64,000 bases of DNA from Spirosoma fluviale (GTDB taxonomy: Bacteria > Bacteroidota > Bacteroidia > Cytophagales > Spirosomataceae): contig NZ_OCNH01000003.1 in assembly GCF_900230225.1 (NCBI RefSeq), positions 372,001 through 436,000 on the forward strand. Direction: 5' to 3'. Below are positions 26,498 through 35,116 of this stretch, piece by piece. Positions within the stretch are counted from its first letter, which is position 1, and each line of letters begins with the position of its first letter. The notes below the pieces were generated by a model. That model was not told the origin of the DNA. It did not search any database and saw only the letters and a program-made list of their open reading frames with translations. A program made the translations under genes and the position numbers.

Positions 26498-26539
26498 AAT
26501 CGTACATGTAAAATATATTTATGTTTTATTTGTACGATT
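26498..26539 (+). promoter_or_regulatory. Palindrome ending at the radical SAM start codon, candidate operator
   Basis: Arms AATCGTACA (26498-26506) and its complement (26531-26539) are perfect. The symmetry continues inward with TAAAA/TTTTA. The right arm ends one base before the ATG at 26540. A regulator bound here would block transcription or translation start. The regulator is unknown. Confidence 0.5.
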
Positions 26540-27598
26540 ATGGGCGACTACAAAAAGGGGCGGGGAGCACAGTTTAATTCAGTCAATTCATTTTCGGCAC
26601 ATCAGTATGAGCCTGACGAAGAAGGTGAGTTGTTTGACGAAGATTTTCCGAAACCAACGGTAAAAACGCAATTCTTCGAAGAGACGCCAAAGCAGATCAT
26701 CAGTCGGCCCACTAGCCCGGATATTGGTTTTTCGGCTTCCATAAATCCCTATCAGGGGTGTGAGCACGGTTGCATCTATTGCTACGCCCGACCTACGCAC
26801 GAGTACTGGGGCTTCTCGGCCGGGCTTGACTTCGAGAGCAAGATCATGGTGAAGAAAAACGCGCCCTCCCTGCTCGAAAAGCAGTTTCAGTCGCGGTCCT
26901 ACAAACCGGGCATAATCCATTTTTCCGGAAATACTGATTGCTACCAACCCGCCGAACGTACATACAGGCTCACCCGGCAGATGCTGGCGTTGTGCCTTCA
27001 GTACCGAAATCCGGTGTCGATCATCACTAAGAATGCATTGATCCTCCGCGATCTGGATATTCTAAAGCCACTTGCTGAACGTAACCTGGTGAGTGTCGCC
27101 ATCTCGATTACCACCGGCAACGAATCCCTTCGGTTGTTGATGGAGCCGCGTACGGTTACGGCTACGCAGCGGTTTAAAACGATGGGTGCGCTGCACCGGG
27201 CGGGCGTTCCCGTGGGGATTATGACGGCCCCGATAATTCCCAGCCTGAACGATCACGAAATTCCGAAACTCATTGAGCAGGCTGCCAATCAGGGTGCGTG
27301 CTGGGCGGCTTATACGGTTGTCCGGCTAAACGGTGCGGTGGCCCCCCTGTTCACCGATTGGCTTCGGCAGACCTTTCCTGAGCGGGCCGACCGCGTTCTC
27401 AACCAAATTGCCGATTGTCATGGGGGCCAGCTGAACGATTCCCGGTTCAAAACCCGCATGTCGGGCGAGGGTAAGTACGCCCAGCAGATTGCTCAACTGC
27501 ACCGGATTGCCTGCCAGAAATACCTCGCCGATCGTCGGCCTGTCGAGTTGACGACGACTCTGTTCAGGCCCGCCGGGCAACTTGGCTTATTTGAGTGA
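26540..27598 (+). CDS. Radical SAM protein, PA0069 family (SplB-like)
   Basis: The 352-residue protein has the radical SAM cluster motif CEHGCIYCYAR near residue 74, followed by PTHEYWGFSAGLDFESKI, a hallmark of the PA0069/Rv2578c family. Later segments HFSGNTDCYQPAERTY and SITTGNESL fit the same family. The 4Fe-4S cluster would cleave S-adenosylmethionine to form a radical. The substrate is unknown; these proteins are distant relatives of spore photoproduct lyase. The start is set by ATG at 26540, directly behind a palindrome. It converges with the bestrophin gene, with 15 bases between the stops. Confidence 0.92.
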   Translation: MGDYKKGRGAQFNSVNSFSAHQYEPDEEGELFDEDFPKPTVKTQFFEETPKQIISRPTSPDIGFSASINPYQGCEHGCIYCYARPTHEYWGFSAGLDFESKIMVKKNAPSLLEKQFQSRSYKPGIIHFSGNTDCYQPAERTYRLTRQMLALCLQYRNPVSIITKNALILRDLDILKPLAERNLVSVAISITTGNESLRLLMEPRTVTATQRFKTMGALHRAGVPVGIMTAPIIPSLNDHEIPKLIEQAANQGACWAAYTVVRLNGAVAPLFTDWLRQTFPERADRVLNQIADCHGGQLNDSRFKTRMSGEGKYAQQIAQLHRIACQKYLADRRPVELTTTLFRPAGQLGLFE

Positions 27599-27613
27599 GT
27601 TGTTTATAATCGC

Positions 27614-28558
27614 CTATTTCTCATACGAAAAACCCTTTGGTATCTCGCTGAGTTGGTCGGTTTGCGCCAGCATTTCGGTATGGTCGAACGACTGGGTCAC
27701 AGTTTTGTGGATGCCCTTACAGATGGTGTCGAGCGGCAGGTCATTGTCATCGGTACCGAATGGGTTTTCGATTTCTTCGGCAATAACTTCAAGGCTGGCC
27801 AGCACATAAAAAACGAATACGACCAGCGGCACAACCAGGTAATGCAGATTGGAGACGTACCCCAGCGGCAGGGAAATGCAGTAAATGAAAATGAATTTCT
27901 TGATAAACGAACTGTAGGAAAAGGGAATGGGGGTGTTTTTTATCCGCTCACAGGCTCCGCAAATGTCCATCAGCGACTGAATTTCCGGGTTGAGCAGGAG
28001 CAGGTGTTCGGGTAGCAAAATACCCCGGCGCTGTAATTCATTTAATCGGCCAAAAATAGCCAGCGCGATCTGCTGGGGAACATGCTCACTCAACCGAAGG
28101 TTGTGCACGCCGAACCAAGCACTTTCTGCAAATTCATGTTCGACGCCCTGTTGGCGTAAATGGTTTTTGAGGGCAAACGCGAAGTTGGGAATCATAGCCC
28201 TGAAAAACTGGCGGGGCTCGCTCTGGGCCGGTTCCAGCAGCTGATCCAGCTTCAGGGCCATATTTCGACTGTTGTTGACCAGAGCGCCCCAAAGTTTACG
28301 GCCTTCCCACCAGCGGTCATAAGCGGTGTTTGTCCGGAAAACCAGTAACATCGAAATAACGAAACTCAGCAAGGTGTGCATGAGCGAAAAATTCTTCAGA
28401 TGCGGGTTATCACTCAAATCGGCCATCTCAATCAGATGAACGATAATAAACGAGTAGAGACCAATAATTACCAGCGCCGGTAACAGCTTACGCACCGTGT
28501 CGGCCCGGTTGAAGGTGATAATAAACCGAAACCAGTCTTTAGGGTTATAGTTGACCAT
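27614..28558 (-). CDS. Bestrophin-family ion channel protein
   Basis: A 314-residue membrane protein of the bestrophin/UPF0187 (YneE) family, a chloride or anion channel in characterised members. It begins MVNYNPKDWFRFIITFNRAD, has paired N-terminal transmembrane segments (LPALVIIGLYSFIIVHL, HTLLSFVISMLLVF) and the conserved FRTNTAYDRWWEGRKLWGAL near residue 75. Two more segments lie near 230-270. I preferred ATG 28558 over the upstream in-frame start at 28600 because family members begin close to this point. It stands alone on the minus strand. Confidence 0.93.
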   Translation of the reverse strand: MVNYNPKDWFRFIITFNRADTVRKLLPALVIIGLYSFIIVHLIEMADLSDNPHLKNFSLMHTLLSFVISMLLVFRTNTAYDRWWEGRKLWGALVNNSRNMALKLDQLLEPAQSEPRQFFRAMIPNFAFALKNHLRQQGVEHEFAESAWFGVHNLRLSEHVPQQIALAIFGRLNELQRRGILLPEHLLLLNPEIQSLMDICGACERIKNTPIPFSYSSFIKKFIFIYCISLPLGYVSNLHYLVVPLVVFVFYVLASLEVIAEEIENPFGTDDNDLPLDTICKGIHKTVTQSFDHTEMLAQTDQLSEIPKGFSYEK

Positions 28559-28714
28559 ATAGAAGTTTACCTGAGTAGACAATAATCGTAAAGATATCAA
28601 CCGCTGAAACCGGCGAATGTTGATAGCACTGTATAATCAGGGAAGAGTCTATCGTTCATTAACAAATAGACTGACGACTGGCTATTTACCAATCGCCGAT
28701 TAAAACCACTGTAA

Positions 28715-30013
28715 ATGATTGCTTCCCTAAGGCTTCCTGCCGTTATGTTACTTTGGGTGTTTGCTTTTCCCATAGCTGCCCAGCAACTTCAGACCATCGA
28801 CCGTATTTATGATCCTAAAATAGCTTCTGTTTTGCTATTTCCGCAAGTCGGCACTAACCTGATCGACCCGGCACTAACGCTGAATCCGCCCGTTATCTCG
28901 CTGGATGAACAGGTAGTGCTCCAACTGGAGTTCGACGATCTGACGGCCGATTACCGGTCTTTTCGGGCTCGTCTGGTGCATTGCAACGCCGACTGGCAAC
29001 GCTCCATCCTGAACGACATCGAGTTTACGTACGAATACAACGACAACCCCATCACAGAATACCAGAACTCAATTAATACCAAAATCCCGTATTACCACTA
29101 CCGATTTACCCTCCCACGGGTGAAACTGCCGGGTAATTACGTGCTGGTCGTTTATGACGAACGCAACCGGAACAACATTCTTTTTACGCGCCGGTTCAGT
29201 ACCTATCAGAACCGGGTAACGGTGGCCGCCGATGTGCGCTTCTCGTCAAATCCGTCCCGTCAGTTTAGCGATCAGCAAATTGATATGAGCGTTAACTACA
29301 GAGGCTATCAGGTAATTTCGCCCCAGGATGATTTTAAAGTTGTTATCCGTCAGAATTACCGCGACGACCGCGAGATTCGGGGGCTGCGGCCCACCAATGT
29401 GCAGGCGTTTGACCAGACCCTGGAATACCGACTCGTTGATTTGAGTAATATCATGCCGGGCGGGAATGAATTCCGGTTTTTCGACACGCGGACGGTGTTA
29501 TCCCGTGCCAATTACATCGACCGCATCGACCGCCCCGCCGACCGAAACATTGCGTACGTACAAACTGACCAGCCGCGCAGCCGGGGCGTTTACATTCAAA
29601 GCGACGACTTTAACGGCCAGTTTGTTATCGACCACCGCGAAACGGGCAACGGAGCCACCAATGCCGATTATATCGAAACGATTTTTACCCTCAAAACCGC
29701 CGAGATACCGGGGGTTTCTATGTACGTAAATGGCGCGTTTAACTTCTGGCAACTCACAGACCGCAACCGTATGGAGTTCGATCCAACACTAGGTGCCTAC
29801 CGGGCTACTATTCTGCTGAAGCAAGGCGTCTACAACTACGATTACATTGTTGCCACAACCGGCCCACAACCAAAAGTGGATGAGAACTTCATCGAAGGAA
29901 GTTTCTCATCCACTGAAAATGACTACGAAATATTCATCTACCACCGGCCACCCGCTTCCCGCGCCGACCAACTGATCGCCTATAGACGGGTAGGGGTGAA
30001 TAAACGGAAGTAG
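28715..30013 (+). CDS. Type IX secretion system plug protein (DUF5103)
   Basis: The 432-residue secreted protein has a signal peptide (LPAVMLLWVFAFPIAAQQ) and the DUF5103 domain assigned to the plug protein that closes the T9SS SprA translocon when not engaged by PorV. Recognisable segments are DRIYDPKIASVLLFP, CNADWQRSILNDIEFTYEYN and FTLPRVKLPGNYVL near residue 125. The C-terminal domain holds VYIQSDDFNGQFVID. The gene is present as a single unit and its stop abuts, tail to tail, the stop of ychF. It marks this organism as T9SS-bearing. Confidence 0.85.
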   Translation: MIASLRLPAVMLLWVFAFPIAAQQLQTIDRIYDPKIASVLLFPQVGTNLIDPALTLNPPVISLDEQVVLQLEFDDLTADYRSFRARLVHCNADWQRSILNDIEFTYEYNDNPITEYQNSINTKIPYYHYRFTLPRVKLPGNYVLVVYDERNRNNILFTRRFSTYQNRVTVAADVRFSSNPSRQFSDQQIDMSVNYRGYQVISPQDDFKVVIRQNYRDDREIRGLRPTNVQAFDQTLEYRLVDLSNIMPGGNEFRFFDTRTVLSRANYIDRIDRPADRNIAYVQTDQPRSRGVYIQSDDFNGQFVIDHRETGNGATNADYIETIFTLKTAEIPGVSMYVNGAFNFWQLTDRNRMEFDPTLGAYRATILLKQGVYNYDYIVATTGPQPKVDENFIEGSFSSTENDYEIFIYHRPPASRADQLIAYRRVGVNKRK

Positions 30014-31114
30014 TTAGGCGCTGTGCAGGAATTCCATGATGTCGCCGTCCTGTACAACGTATTCTTTACCTTCTACGGCTAATTTACCGGCTTCACGGAC
30101 GCCCGCTTCGGTTTTAAACTGCGTAAAGTCGGGGAGTTTCATGACCTGTGCCCGAATGAACTTGCGTTCGAAATCGGAGTGGATTACCCCGGCGGCCTGT
30201 GGCGCCTTCCAACCGCGGTGGATGGTCCAGGCACGAACCTCTTTAACACCCGCCGTAAAGTAGGTGATCAGCCCCAGCAGTCGATACGATGCCTTAATAA
30301 GCTGGCTCAAACCGGATTCGGTCAGACCATATTCGCCCAGGAACATCTCGCGTTCTTCGAGGTCTTCCATTTCGGCGATCTGCGATTCAATACCGGCACT
30401 GATAATGATTACTTCAGCCCCTTCATCTTTCACCGCTTCCCTGAGTTTATCAGAATAGGCGTTTCCGTTTGGAAGGGATCCTTCGTCGACGTTAGCCACG
30501 TAAATAACGGGCTTCACGGTAAGCAGGGCAATGTCGCCAATAGCAGCTTCCTGCTCTTCGGGCGACACCTGAACGGTACGGGCGCTCTTCCCCGCTTCGA
30601 GGGTTGATTTATATACTTTCAGAATGGCTAACTCCGCTTTCGCTTTCGCATCGCCAACCTGAGCCGCCTTTGCAATTTTCTGGATTTTCTTATCAACAGC
30701 TTCTAAATCCTTTAGCTGTAACTCAGCGTCGATGATCTCCTTGTCCGATATTGGATCGACCTTGCCTTCAACGTGAACGATGTTATCATCTTCGAAGCAT
30801 CGGATTACGTGAACGATGGCATCCACTTCACGAATATTGGCCAGGAATTTATTGCCCAGCCCAGCCCCCTGACTAGCGCCTTTCACCAAACCGGCAATGT
30901 CGACAAACTCGATAATGGTAGGCACTACCCGCTGGGGTTTCACCAGACTTTCGAGGGTGTCCAGCCGTTCGTCGGGTACGGTTACTACGCCCACGTTGGG
31001 CTCTATTGTGCAGAACGGATAGTTGGCCGCTTCGGCCTTTCCGCTCGATATTGCGTTAAACAGCGTCGATTTGCCAACATTCGGCAAACCCACGATTCCA
31101 CATTGAAGTCCCAT
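30014..31114 (-). CDS. ychF: Redox-regulated ATPase YchF (Obg-like)
   Basis: The 366-residue P-loop ATPase of the Obg family has G1 GLPNVGKSTLFNAIS at residues 8-22, G3 DIAGLVKGASQGAGLGNKFL, and NVDE as the altered G4 that gives ATP preference. The C-terminal TGS-like domain includes the conserved ALE/AW region (EVRAWTIHRGWKAPQAAGVIHSDFERKFI). It binds ribosomes and is involved in stress responses. A promoter and a leader with the GAATGAG-type repeat lie upstream. It is convergent with the plug gene, with no bases between the stop codons. Confidence 0.98.
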   Translation of the reverse strand: MGLQCGIVGLPNVGKSTLFNAISSGKAEAANYPFCTIEPNVGVVTVPDERLDTLESLVKPQRVVPTIIEFVDIAGLVKGASQGAGLGNKFLANIREVDAIVHVIRCFEDDNIVHVEGKVDPISDKEIIDAELQLKDLEAVDKKIQKIAKAAQVGDAKAKAELAILKVYKSTLEAGKSARTVQVSPEEQEAAIGDIALLTVKPVIYVANVDEGSLPNGNAYSDKLREAVKDEGAEVIIISAGIESQIAEMEDLEEREMFLGEYGLTESGLSQLIKASYRLLGLITYFTAGVKEVRAWTIHRGWKAPQAAGVIHSDFERKFIRAQVMKLPDFTQFKTEAGVREAGKLAVEGKEYVVQDGDIMEFLHSA

Positions 31115-31124
31115 AAATAGTTTT

Positions 31125-31202
31125 GAATGAGTGAACGAGCGAATGAGTAAATAGCTGCTAATAGGTTATTCACTCATTCGCTCATTCAACATTCGCTCAT
31201 TG
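31125..31202. repeat. GAATGAG-type palindromic repeat in the ychF leader
   Basis: Tandem 7-9-mers of the GAATGAG/GAGCGAATGAG type at 31125-31150 are followed by their complements at 31170-31202. The same family recurs at 42781-42856, and a related GAGCGAAAGA palindrome lies at 32466-32519. It lies between the ychF promoter and its start codon. Confidence 0.8.
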
Positions 31203-31209
31203 ATTTTTG

Positions 31210-31240
31210 CAAAAATACAACCGCAACGGCGGACCACAAA
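31210..31240 (-). promoter_or_regulatory. Promoter of ychF
   Basis: Minus strand TTTG (31240-31237), 19 bases, TATTTTTG (31217-31210). It is the consensus Bacteroidota layout. The predicted leader of about 90 bases contains the palindromic repeat. Confidence 0.7.
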
Positions 31241-31270
31241 AAAAGCCTTCAACCTGACAGGCTGAAGGCT
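31237..31270 (-). terminator. Terminator of the DUF3276 gene
   Basis: Arms AGCCTTCA (31244-31251) and its complement (31263-31270) form the stem. On the minus strand it is followed by seven T. It lies 70 bases after the stop and overlaps the -33 region of ychF. Confidence 0.85.
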
Positions 31271-31340
31271 ACCTATTTATGTAAGGGATCATCCCTTAGA
31301 TGCTCGTGTAAAGTTTATTCATCCGAAGGTATAATTCTGT

Positions 31341-31667
31341 TTATTCCCATTTTAACTCACTAGCGAAGTCATCCTGTTCGTCCCGTTCGCGCTGTACAAA
31401 CTGCGAGAAGTCTACTTCGGGCATGAGTTCGGTTTTTATATGACTGACGGTTTCCTGCAACGCTTCGACAAATTTGTCGAAGTCTTCTTTGTAGAGAAAC
31501 ATTTTGTGCTTTTCATACACAAATCCCTCGCCTTGCGGGTGTCGGCGACTTTCGGTGATGGTCAGGTAGTAATCGTTTGTACGGGTCGACTTAACGTCAA
31601 AAAAATAGGTTCGCTTACCCGCCCGAACTCGCTTTGAGTAAATTTTTTCTCGGTCTCTATCGTCCAC
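31341..31667 (-). CDS. PUR-alpha-like DNA/RNA-binding protein (DUF3276)
   Basis: A 108-residue protein of the bacterial PUR family, which binds purine-rich single-stranded nucleic acid. The PUR repeat is visible as KIYSKRVRAGKRTYFFDVKS and DYYLTITESRR, followed by FVYEKHKMFLYKEDFDKFVEAL. The C-terminal 20 residues are acidic. It is typical of Bacteroidota and Borrelia. It starts with GTG at 31667. A strong promoter lies 70 bases upstream and a terminator follows, so it is a single-gene unit. Confidence 0.92.
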   Translation of the reverse strand: MDDRDREKIYSKRVRAGKRTYFFDVKSTRTNDYYLTITESRRHPQGEGFVYEKHKMFLYKEDFDKFVEALQETVSHIKTELMPEVDFSQFVQRERDEQDDFASELKWE

Positions 31668-31737
31668 AGTTAAGAAGTTTAGTCTTTTCTCAAACGCTAA
31701 AGTACATTCTATCAGGATAGAACAAAAACAATACAGT

Positions 31738-31768
31738 CAAATATATTTTGGGGCCAATTTACCTCAAA
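31738..31768 (-). promoter_or_regulatory. Promoter of the DUF3276 gene
   Basis: Minus strand TTTG (31768-31765), 19 bases, TATATTTG (31745-31738). The leader is about 65 bases to the GTG start. Confidence 0.7.
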
Positions 31769-31815
31769 AATAACCGGGGATGTAGAGCTTCTTCTACACT
31801 TTTTTGGCTAATAGC

Positions 31816-31846
31816 TTGGTTATAAAGGATGTGTATCCTATCTTTG
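31816..31846 (+). promoter_or_regulatory. Promoter of rlpA-like gene
   Basis: TTG at 31816-31818, 20 bases, TATCTTTG at 31839-31846. The leader runs about 90 bases to the ATG at 31940, which has an unusually clear Shine-Dalgarno AGGAG at 31931-31935. Confidence 0.7.
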
Positions 31847-31939
31847 TTTTCAAGGAATTGCACTTTTTTGGGGCGGTTGGTATGTGAGAGTTGCACAAAC
31901 ATACCCCCCGCCTATTTTTTTCACGTAACTAGGAGCTGT

Positions 31940-32374
31940 ATGAGTTTGATCATGTCCATTATGTTGTTCTTTAGCAACATAAACCCGGCGGAGGCTCTTC
32001 CGAGCCTCATACAGAAAGGCAAAGCGTCTTTTTATTCCAAGAAGTTCAATGGTCGCAGGACCGCCTACGGGGAGCGCGTGAGCGCAGAATCACTCGAAGG
32101 TGCCCACCGTAACTTACCCTTAAACACGTTGGTTGAAGTCACAAATCTGGATAACCAACGCTCTGTAATTGTACGAATCAATGATCGGGGCCCGTTTGCA
32201 AAAGGTCGTGTCATTGATTTAACCCTGGCAGCTGCTCATGCTCTTGGCATGGTTTCGAAGGGAATTGCTAATGTATCGCTTCGGGTTGTTGGTAAAGGAT
32301 ATGCCGTAGCGATGACGCCCTCACCCTTTACAACCCCAATTGAGTTTCAGCCCCTGCTGGAGCCTGTAATGTAA
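31940..32374 (+). CDS. rlpA: Septal ring lytic transglycosylase RlpA-like protein
   Basis: A small exported protein of the RlpA double-psi beta-barrel family, which cleaves naked glycan strands of peptidoglycan at division sites. The start at 31940 is set by AGGAG just upstream (rare in this phylum) and by the signal-like MSLIMSIMLFFSNINPAEA. The 144-residue product has the DPBB core: GKASFYSKKFNGRRTAYGE near residue 26, LPLNTLVEVTNL, and VIVRINDRGPFAKGRVIDLT near residue 75. There is no SPOR domain, unlike the E. coli protein. It has its own promoter and terminator. Confidence 0.88.
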   Translation: MSLIMSIMLFFSNINPAEALPSLIQKGKASFYSKKFNGRRTAYGERVSAESLEGAHRNLPLNTLVEVTNLDNQRSVIVRINDRGPFAKGRVIDLTLAAAHALGMVSKGIANVSLRVVGKGYAVAMTPSPFTTPIEFQPLLEPVM

Positions 32375-32393
32375 GCAGGTAACAACTGTTTTT

Positions 32394-32455
32394 GCGAACC
32401 GTTCGATATTTCCCCTTGCAATTCCTGCTGGAGATGTCGAACGGTTCGCTTTTTG
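32394..32455 (+). terminator. Terminator of rlpA
   Basis: Perfect 13-base arms (GCGAACCGTTCGA at 32394-32406, complement 32437-32449) around a 30-base loop, followed by TTTTT. It starts 19 bases after the stop codon. Confidence 0.8.
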
Positions 32456-32465
32456 CATTAAATTC

Positions 32466-32519
32466 AAAGAGCGAAAGAATAGATTTTTTTTGCGCCAGCT
32501 CTTCACTCTTTCGCTCTTT
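32466..32519. repeat. GAGCGAAAGA palindrome before the DUF58 gene
   Basis: Perfect 13-base arms at 32466-32478 and 32507-32519. It ends 7 bases before the next start codon, so it could form a leader hairpin for the DUF58 gene. The sequence resembles the GAGCGAATGAG repeat family. Confidence 0.65.
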
Positions 32520-32526
32520 AGAGTTC

Positions 32527-33438
32527 ATGAAACAACCCCTTAATCTTAGTCAGGTACGTTCGTTTGGAAACGTCGAATTTCTGGCCCGTCAACTGGTCGA
32601 AGGATTTATTACAGGGCTGCATAAATCGCCCTTCCATGGGTTCTCGGTCGAGTTTGCAGAACACCGGCTATACAATACCGGCGAAACAACCCGACACATC
32701 GACTGGAAGGTGTTTGGCAAGACAGAAAAATTATTTGTCAAACGCTATGAAGAAGAAACAAACCTCCGTTGCCACCTGCTGATCGATACCTCGTCGTCGA
32801 TGTATTACCCGGAAGCGAACTATGGCAAGATGACCTTTAGCGTTATGGCCGCTGCCTGTCTGGCGTATATGCTGCAACGCCAGAAAGACGCCGTTAGCCT
32901 GACAACCTTTGCCGATCAGATCGACCTGCAAACGCCTACAAAATCGACACCGTCGCACGTTCATAAGTTGTTTACTCAACTGGACCTGCTCATGCAACAG
33001 CCTAAACCACTACGAAAAACATCGGCGGCTGATGTTATTCATCTGGTGGCGGAAAAGATCAATAAACGGTCGCTGGTGGTGATTTTTAGCGATATGTTCG
33101 ATAACAGCGAAAAGGCCGATGCGCTGTTTTCAGCCTTGCAGCACCTACGCCATAATTTACACGAAGTTTTGCTGTTTCACGTAACGGACAAAAAGACGGA
33201 AGAGGATTTTGCGTTCGATGAGCGCCCCTATGAATTTATCGATCTGGAAACCGGCGAGAAGGTGAAACTTCAACCTGGTCAGGTACGAGAGACCTATCAG
33301 CAGGCAGTAAAAACGTATTTTCAGGAATTGAAGATGCGTTGCGGTCAATACAAAATCGACTTCATTGAAGCTGACATTGCCCAAGGCTTTGACCAGATTC
33401 TACAGGCTTACCTGGTGAAACGGACGAAGATGAGATAG
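32527..33438 (+). CDS. DUF58 domain protein with von Willebrand A-like fold
   Basis: The 303-residue cytoplasmic protein carries the DUF58 core: HGFSVEFAEHRLYNTGETTRHIDWKVF near residue 36, and then RYEEETNLRCHLLIDTSSSMYY with the MIDAS-like DTSSS. Such proteins usually sit beside MoxR ATPases and other vWA proteins; none is found here, so it is an orphan copy. I took ATG 32527 (MKQPLNLSQV); the longer frame from 32392 runs through two palindromes. A role in chaperoning membrane or periplasmic complexes is inferred from related loci. Confidence 0.88.
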   Translation: MKQPLNLSQVRSFGNVEFLARQLVEGFITGLHKSPFHGFSVEFAEHRLYNTGETTRHIDWKVFGKTEKLFVKRYEEETNLRCHLLIDTSSSMYYPEANYGKMTFSVMAAACLAYMLQRQKDAVSLTTFADQIDLQTPTKSTPSHVHKLFTQLDLLMQQPKPLRKTSAADVIHLVAEKINKRSLVVIFSDMFDNSEKADALFSALQHLRHNLHEVLLFHVTDKKTEEDFAFDERPYEFIDLETGEKVKLQPGQVRETYQQAVKTYFQELKMRCGQYKIDFIEADIAQGFDQILQAYLVKRTKMR

Positions 33439-33452
33439 GCTTTTTTAGTAAT

Positions 33453-33523
33453 AGGAGCGAGGAGTTGCTGACGCGAGAATACTGCTTGCGTCAGCAACTC
33501 CTCACTCCTCGCTCCTCACTCCT
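33453..33523. repeat. GGAGTTGCTGACGC palindrome, copy 1
   Basis: Core arms 33461-33474 and 33488-33501 flank a 13-base spacer. A 41-base core (33461-33501) is identical to 38015-38055. Variable GAGGAGC/GAGTGAG units lie outside the core. It lies between convergent genes and may serve as a bidirectional terminator. Confidence 0.9.
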
Positions 33524-33528
33524 AATAC

Positions 33529-35016
33529 TTACTTCTTCACACTTGCTTTCGCGGGAGCGGGATTGGGTTTATTGGCTACCTGCGTAGCCTGTTGCCGTTT
33601 GTTGAACAGGATAAAATCTTCGATTTGCTCGGTAGGGAGTTTGCGGCCAATGATTTTCTTGTTCTTGTCAAGTATGTAGACGGTAGGTGTCGTCCAGACA
33701 TCGTACTGCCGCCGGAAGTCGGTGCGGTACGTGTAGTCGTATCCGTTTATAGCATTGCCGAGCTTGAATTCCTTAACAAACTTCTTCCATTCTTCGGGGC
33801 TTTGGTCGATGGCGATGGCTACAACTTCAATGCCTTTCCCTTTGTAGTCGTCCACCAGTTTTTTCAATTTCGGCGCACTCTCCCGGCAGTGACCGCAGGT
33901 TGGCGAATAGAAAAAGACAACTGTGTAATCTGATTTCAGATTCTGGAAGGCAATGGGCCGACGCAAGGTATCACTAATAACGGGAGCGATGAATGGTTTG
34001 CCCACCAGATTAGGCTTCATGGTAGCCACCCTTTCGCCAATGCTTTTCAGGGTCGATGAATCGGAGACCGTCATAACGCCCGTTTTGTAATACTTTTCGA
34101 ACATGTGTACAAACAGCCCGTCCGTCCCCATCACTTTAGGCTGCTCATACTGGCTCGTGATGTAGTAAATTGTGTAGTATTTAACCTCGGTGCTTTTGCC
34201 CGCGATTGCCTTATTAACGACCAGATCGGCTTCTTTAATAAGGGAATCCGGCACCTGAACGGTTAGTTCTTTGATATACCGTTCCACTTTCTGCTGCAAC
34301 AGGGGAGACCGCACAAAACGCTCGTCGGAGAAGTCGAAATCATCCCAGAAGTGCGCCTTGAAGTAATTGAAAACCCAAACAGAATCCGGACGTCCATTGG
34401 CGGCTTTGGGCGCGGGGGGGACGTCGGGCTCGGCCGATGCTTTGAACAGCTTGGCGGCAAACGAAGCTGAGTTTTCTTTCAGGAACTGGCTGCGGTAGTC
34501 GGTGGCCTGTTTTTGCAAATCGCTCAGTTGCTTGTTCACCATGGCTGCTGAAACGGCATCGTTACGCATCTTTTTCTGGATGCTCAGCGCCTGCGCTTCG
34601 TCCGACAATTTGCTAAGCTGTTGCTGGTAGGCGTAGAACAGCTCGTTTTCTTTGGAGCCCGATATCTTCATGTTGGCGATGATATTGGTGGTATCGGTCT
34701 CGAACGAAAACTGCTGATCGTCCGTAACCAGCAGTTGCAGATACCCTTTTCGGGGCATAACGACAATAAACAAGCCTTCGGGAAGTTTCTTCGTACCTTC
34801 AAAAACCATGTTTCCGGCACCGTCTACACGGGCGGTATCTTTGGGTATATATTGCGTAGAACCAAAGAAATGAGCCAGTACGCAGGTTGTATCTTTTAGC
34901 CCTTTAACATGACCTATAATTTTGAAACCAGTGTCAAGTGGTTTAGTCGTTGACTGAGCCCAGATGACGGGGAGTAAGCACAAGCTAAACAGCGTAGTTA
35001 AAAGGAGTTTTTTCAT
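33529..35016 (-). CDS. TlpA-like thiol-disulfide oxidoreductase with DUF4369
   Basis: The 495-residue periplasmic protein has a signal peptide (MKKLLLTTLFSLCLLPVIWAQ), an N-terminal DUF4369 beta-sandwich to about residue 110, a helical middle section, and a C-terminal thioredoxin fold. The active site is SPTCGHC at residues 371-377 and the cis-Pro region is WTTPTVYI. This layout is common in Bacteroidota for reductive thiol chemistry in the envelope. The tail of Lys, Pro and Ala is low-complexity. A minus-strand TAAATTTG box lies at 35059-35052, though a matching -33 is not evident. It is divergent from the next gene. Confidence 0.9.
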   Translation of the reverse strand: MKKLLLTTLFSLCLLPVIWAQSTTKPLDTGFKIIGHVKGLKDTTCVLAHFFGSTQYIPKDTARVDGAGNMVFEGTKKLPEGLFIVVMPRKGYLQLLVTDDQQFSFETDTTNIIANMKISGSKENELFYAYQQQLSKLSDEAQALSIQKKMRNDAVSAAMVNKQLSDLQKQATDYRSQFLKENSASFAAKLFKASAEPDVPPAPKAANGRPDSVWVFNYFKAHFWDDFDFSDERFVRSPLLQQKVERYIKELTVQVPDSLIKEADLVVNKAIAGKSTEVKYYTIYYITSQYEQPKVMGTDGLFVHMFEKYYKTGVMTVSDSSTLKSIGERVATMKPNLVGKPFIAPVISDTLRRPIAFQNLKSDYTVVFFYSPTCGHCRESAPKLKKLVDDYKGKGIEVVAIAIDQSPEEWKKFVKEFKLGNAINGYDYTYRTDFRRQYDVWTTPTVYILDKNKKIIGRKLPTEQIEDFILFNKRQQATQVANKPNPAPAKASVKK

Positions 35017-35116
35017 ACAGGGTGGTATGTATCTTCGCAGCAGAATAGGATCAAATTTACGGTATTTTACTGGTACGTTCGTTCTATCAAAACGCTTGCC
35101 ACGTCATAAATAGTCT

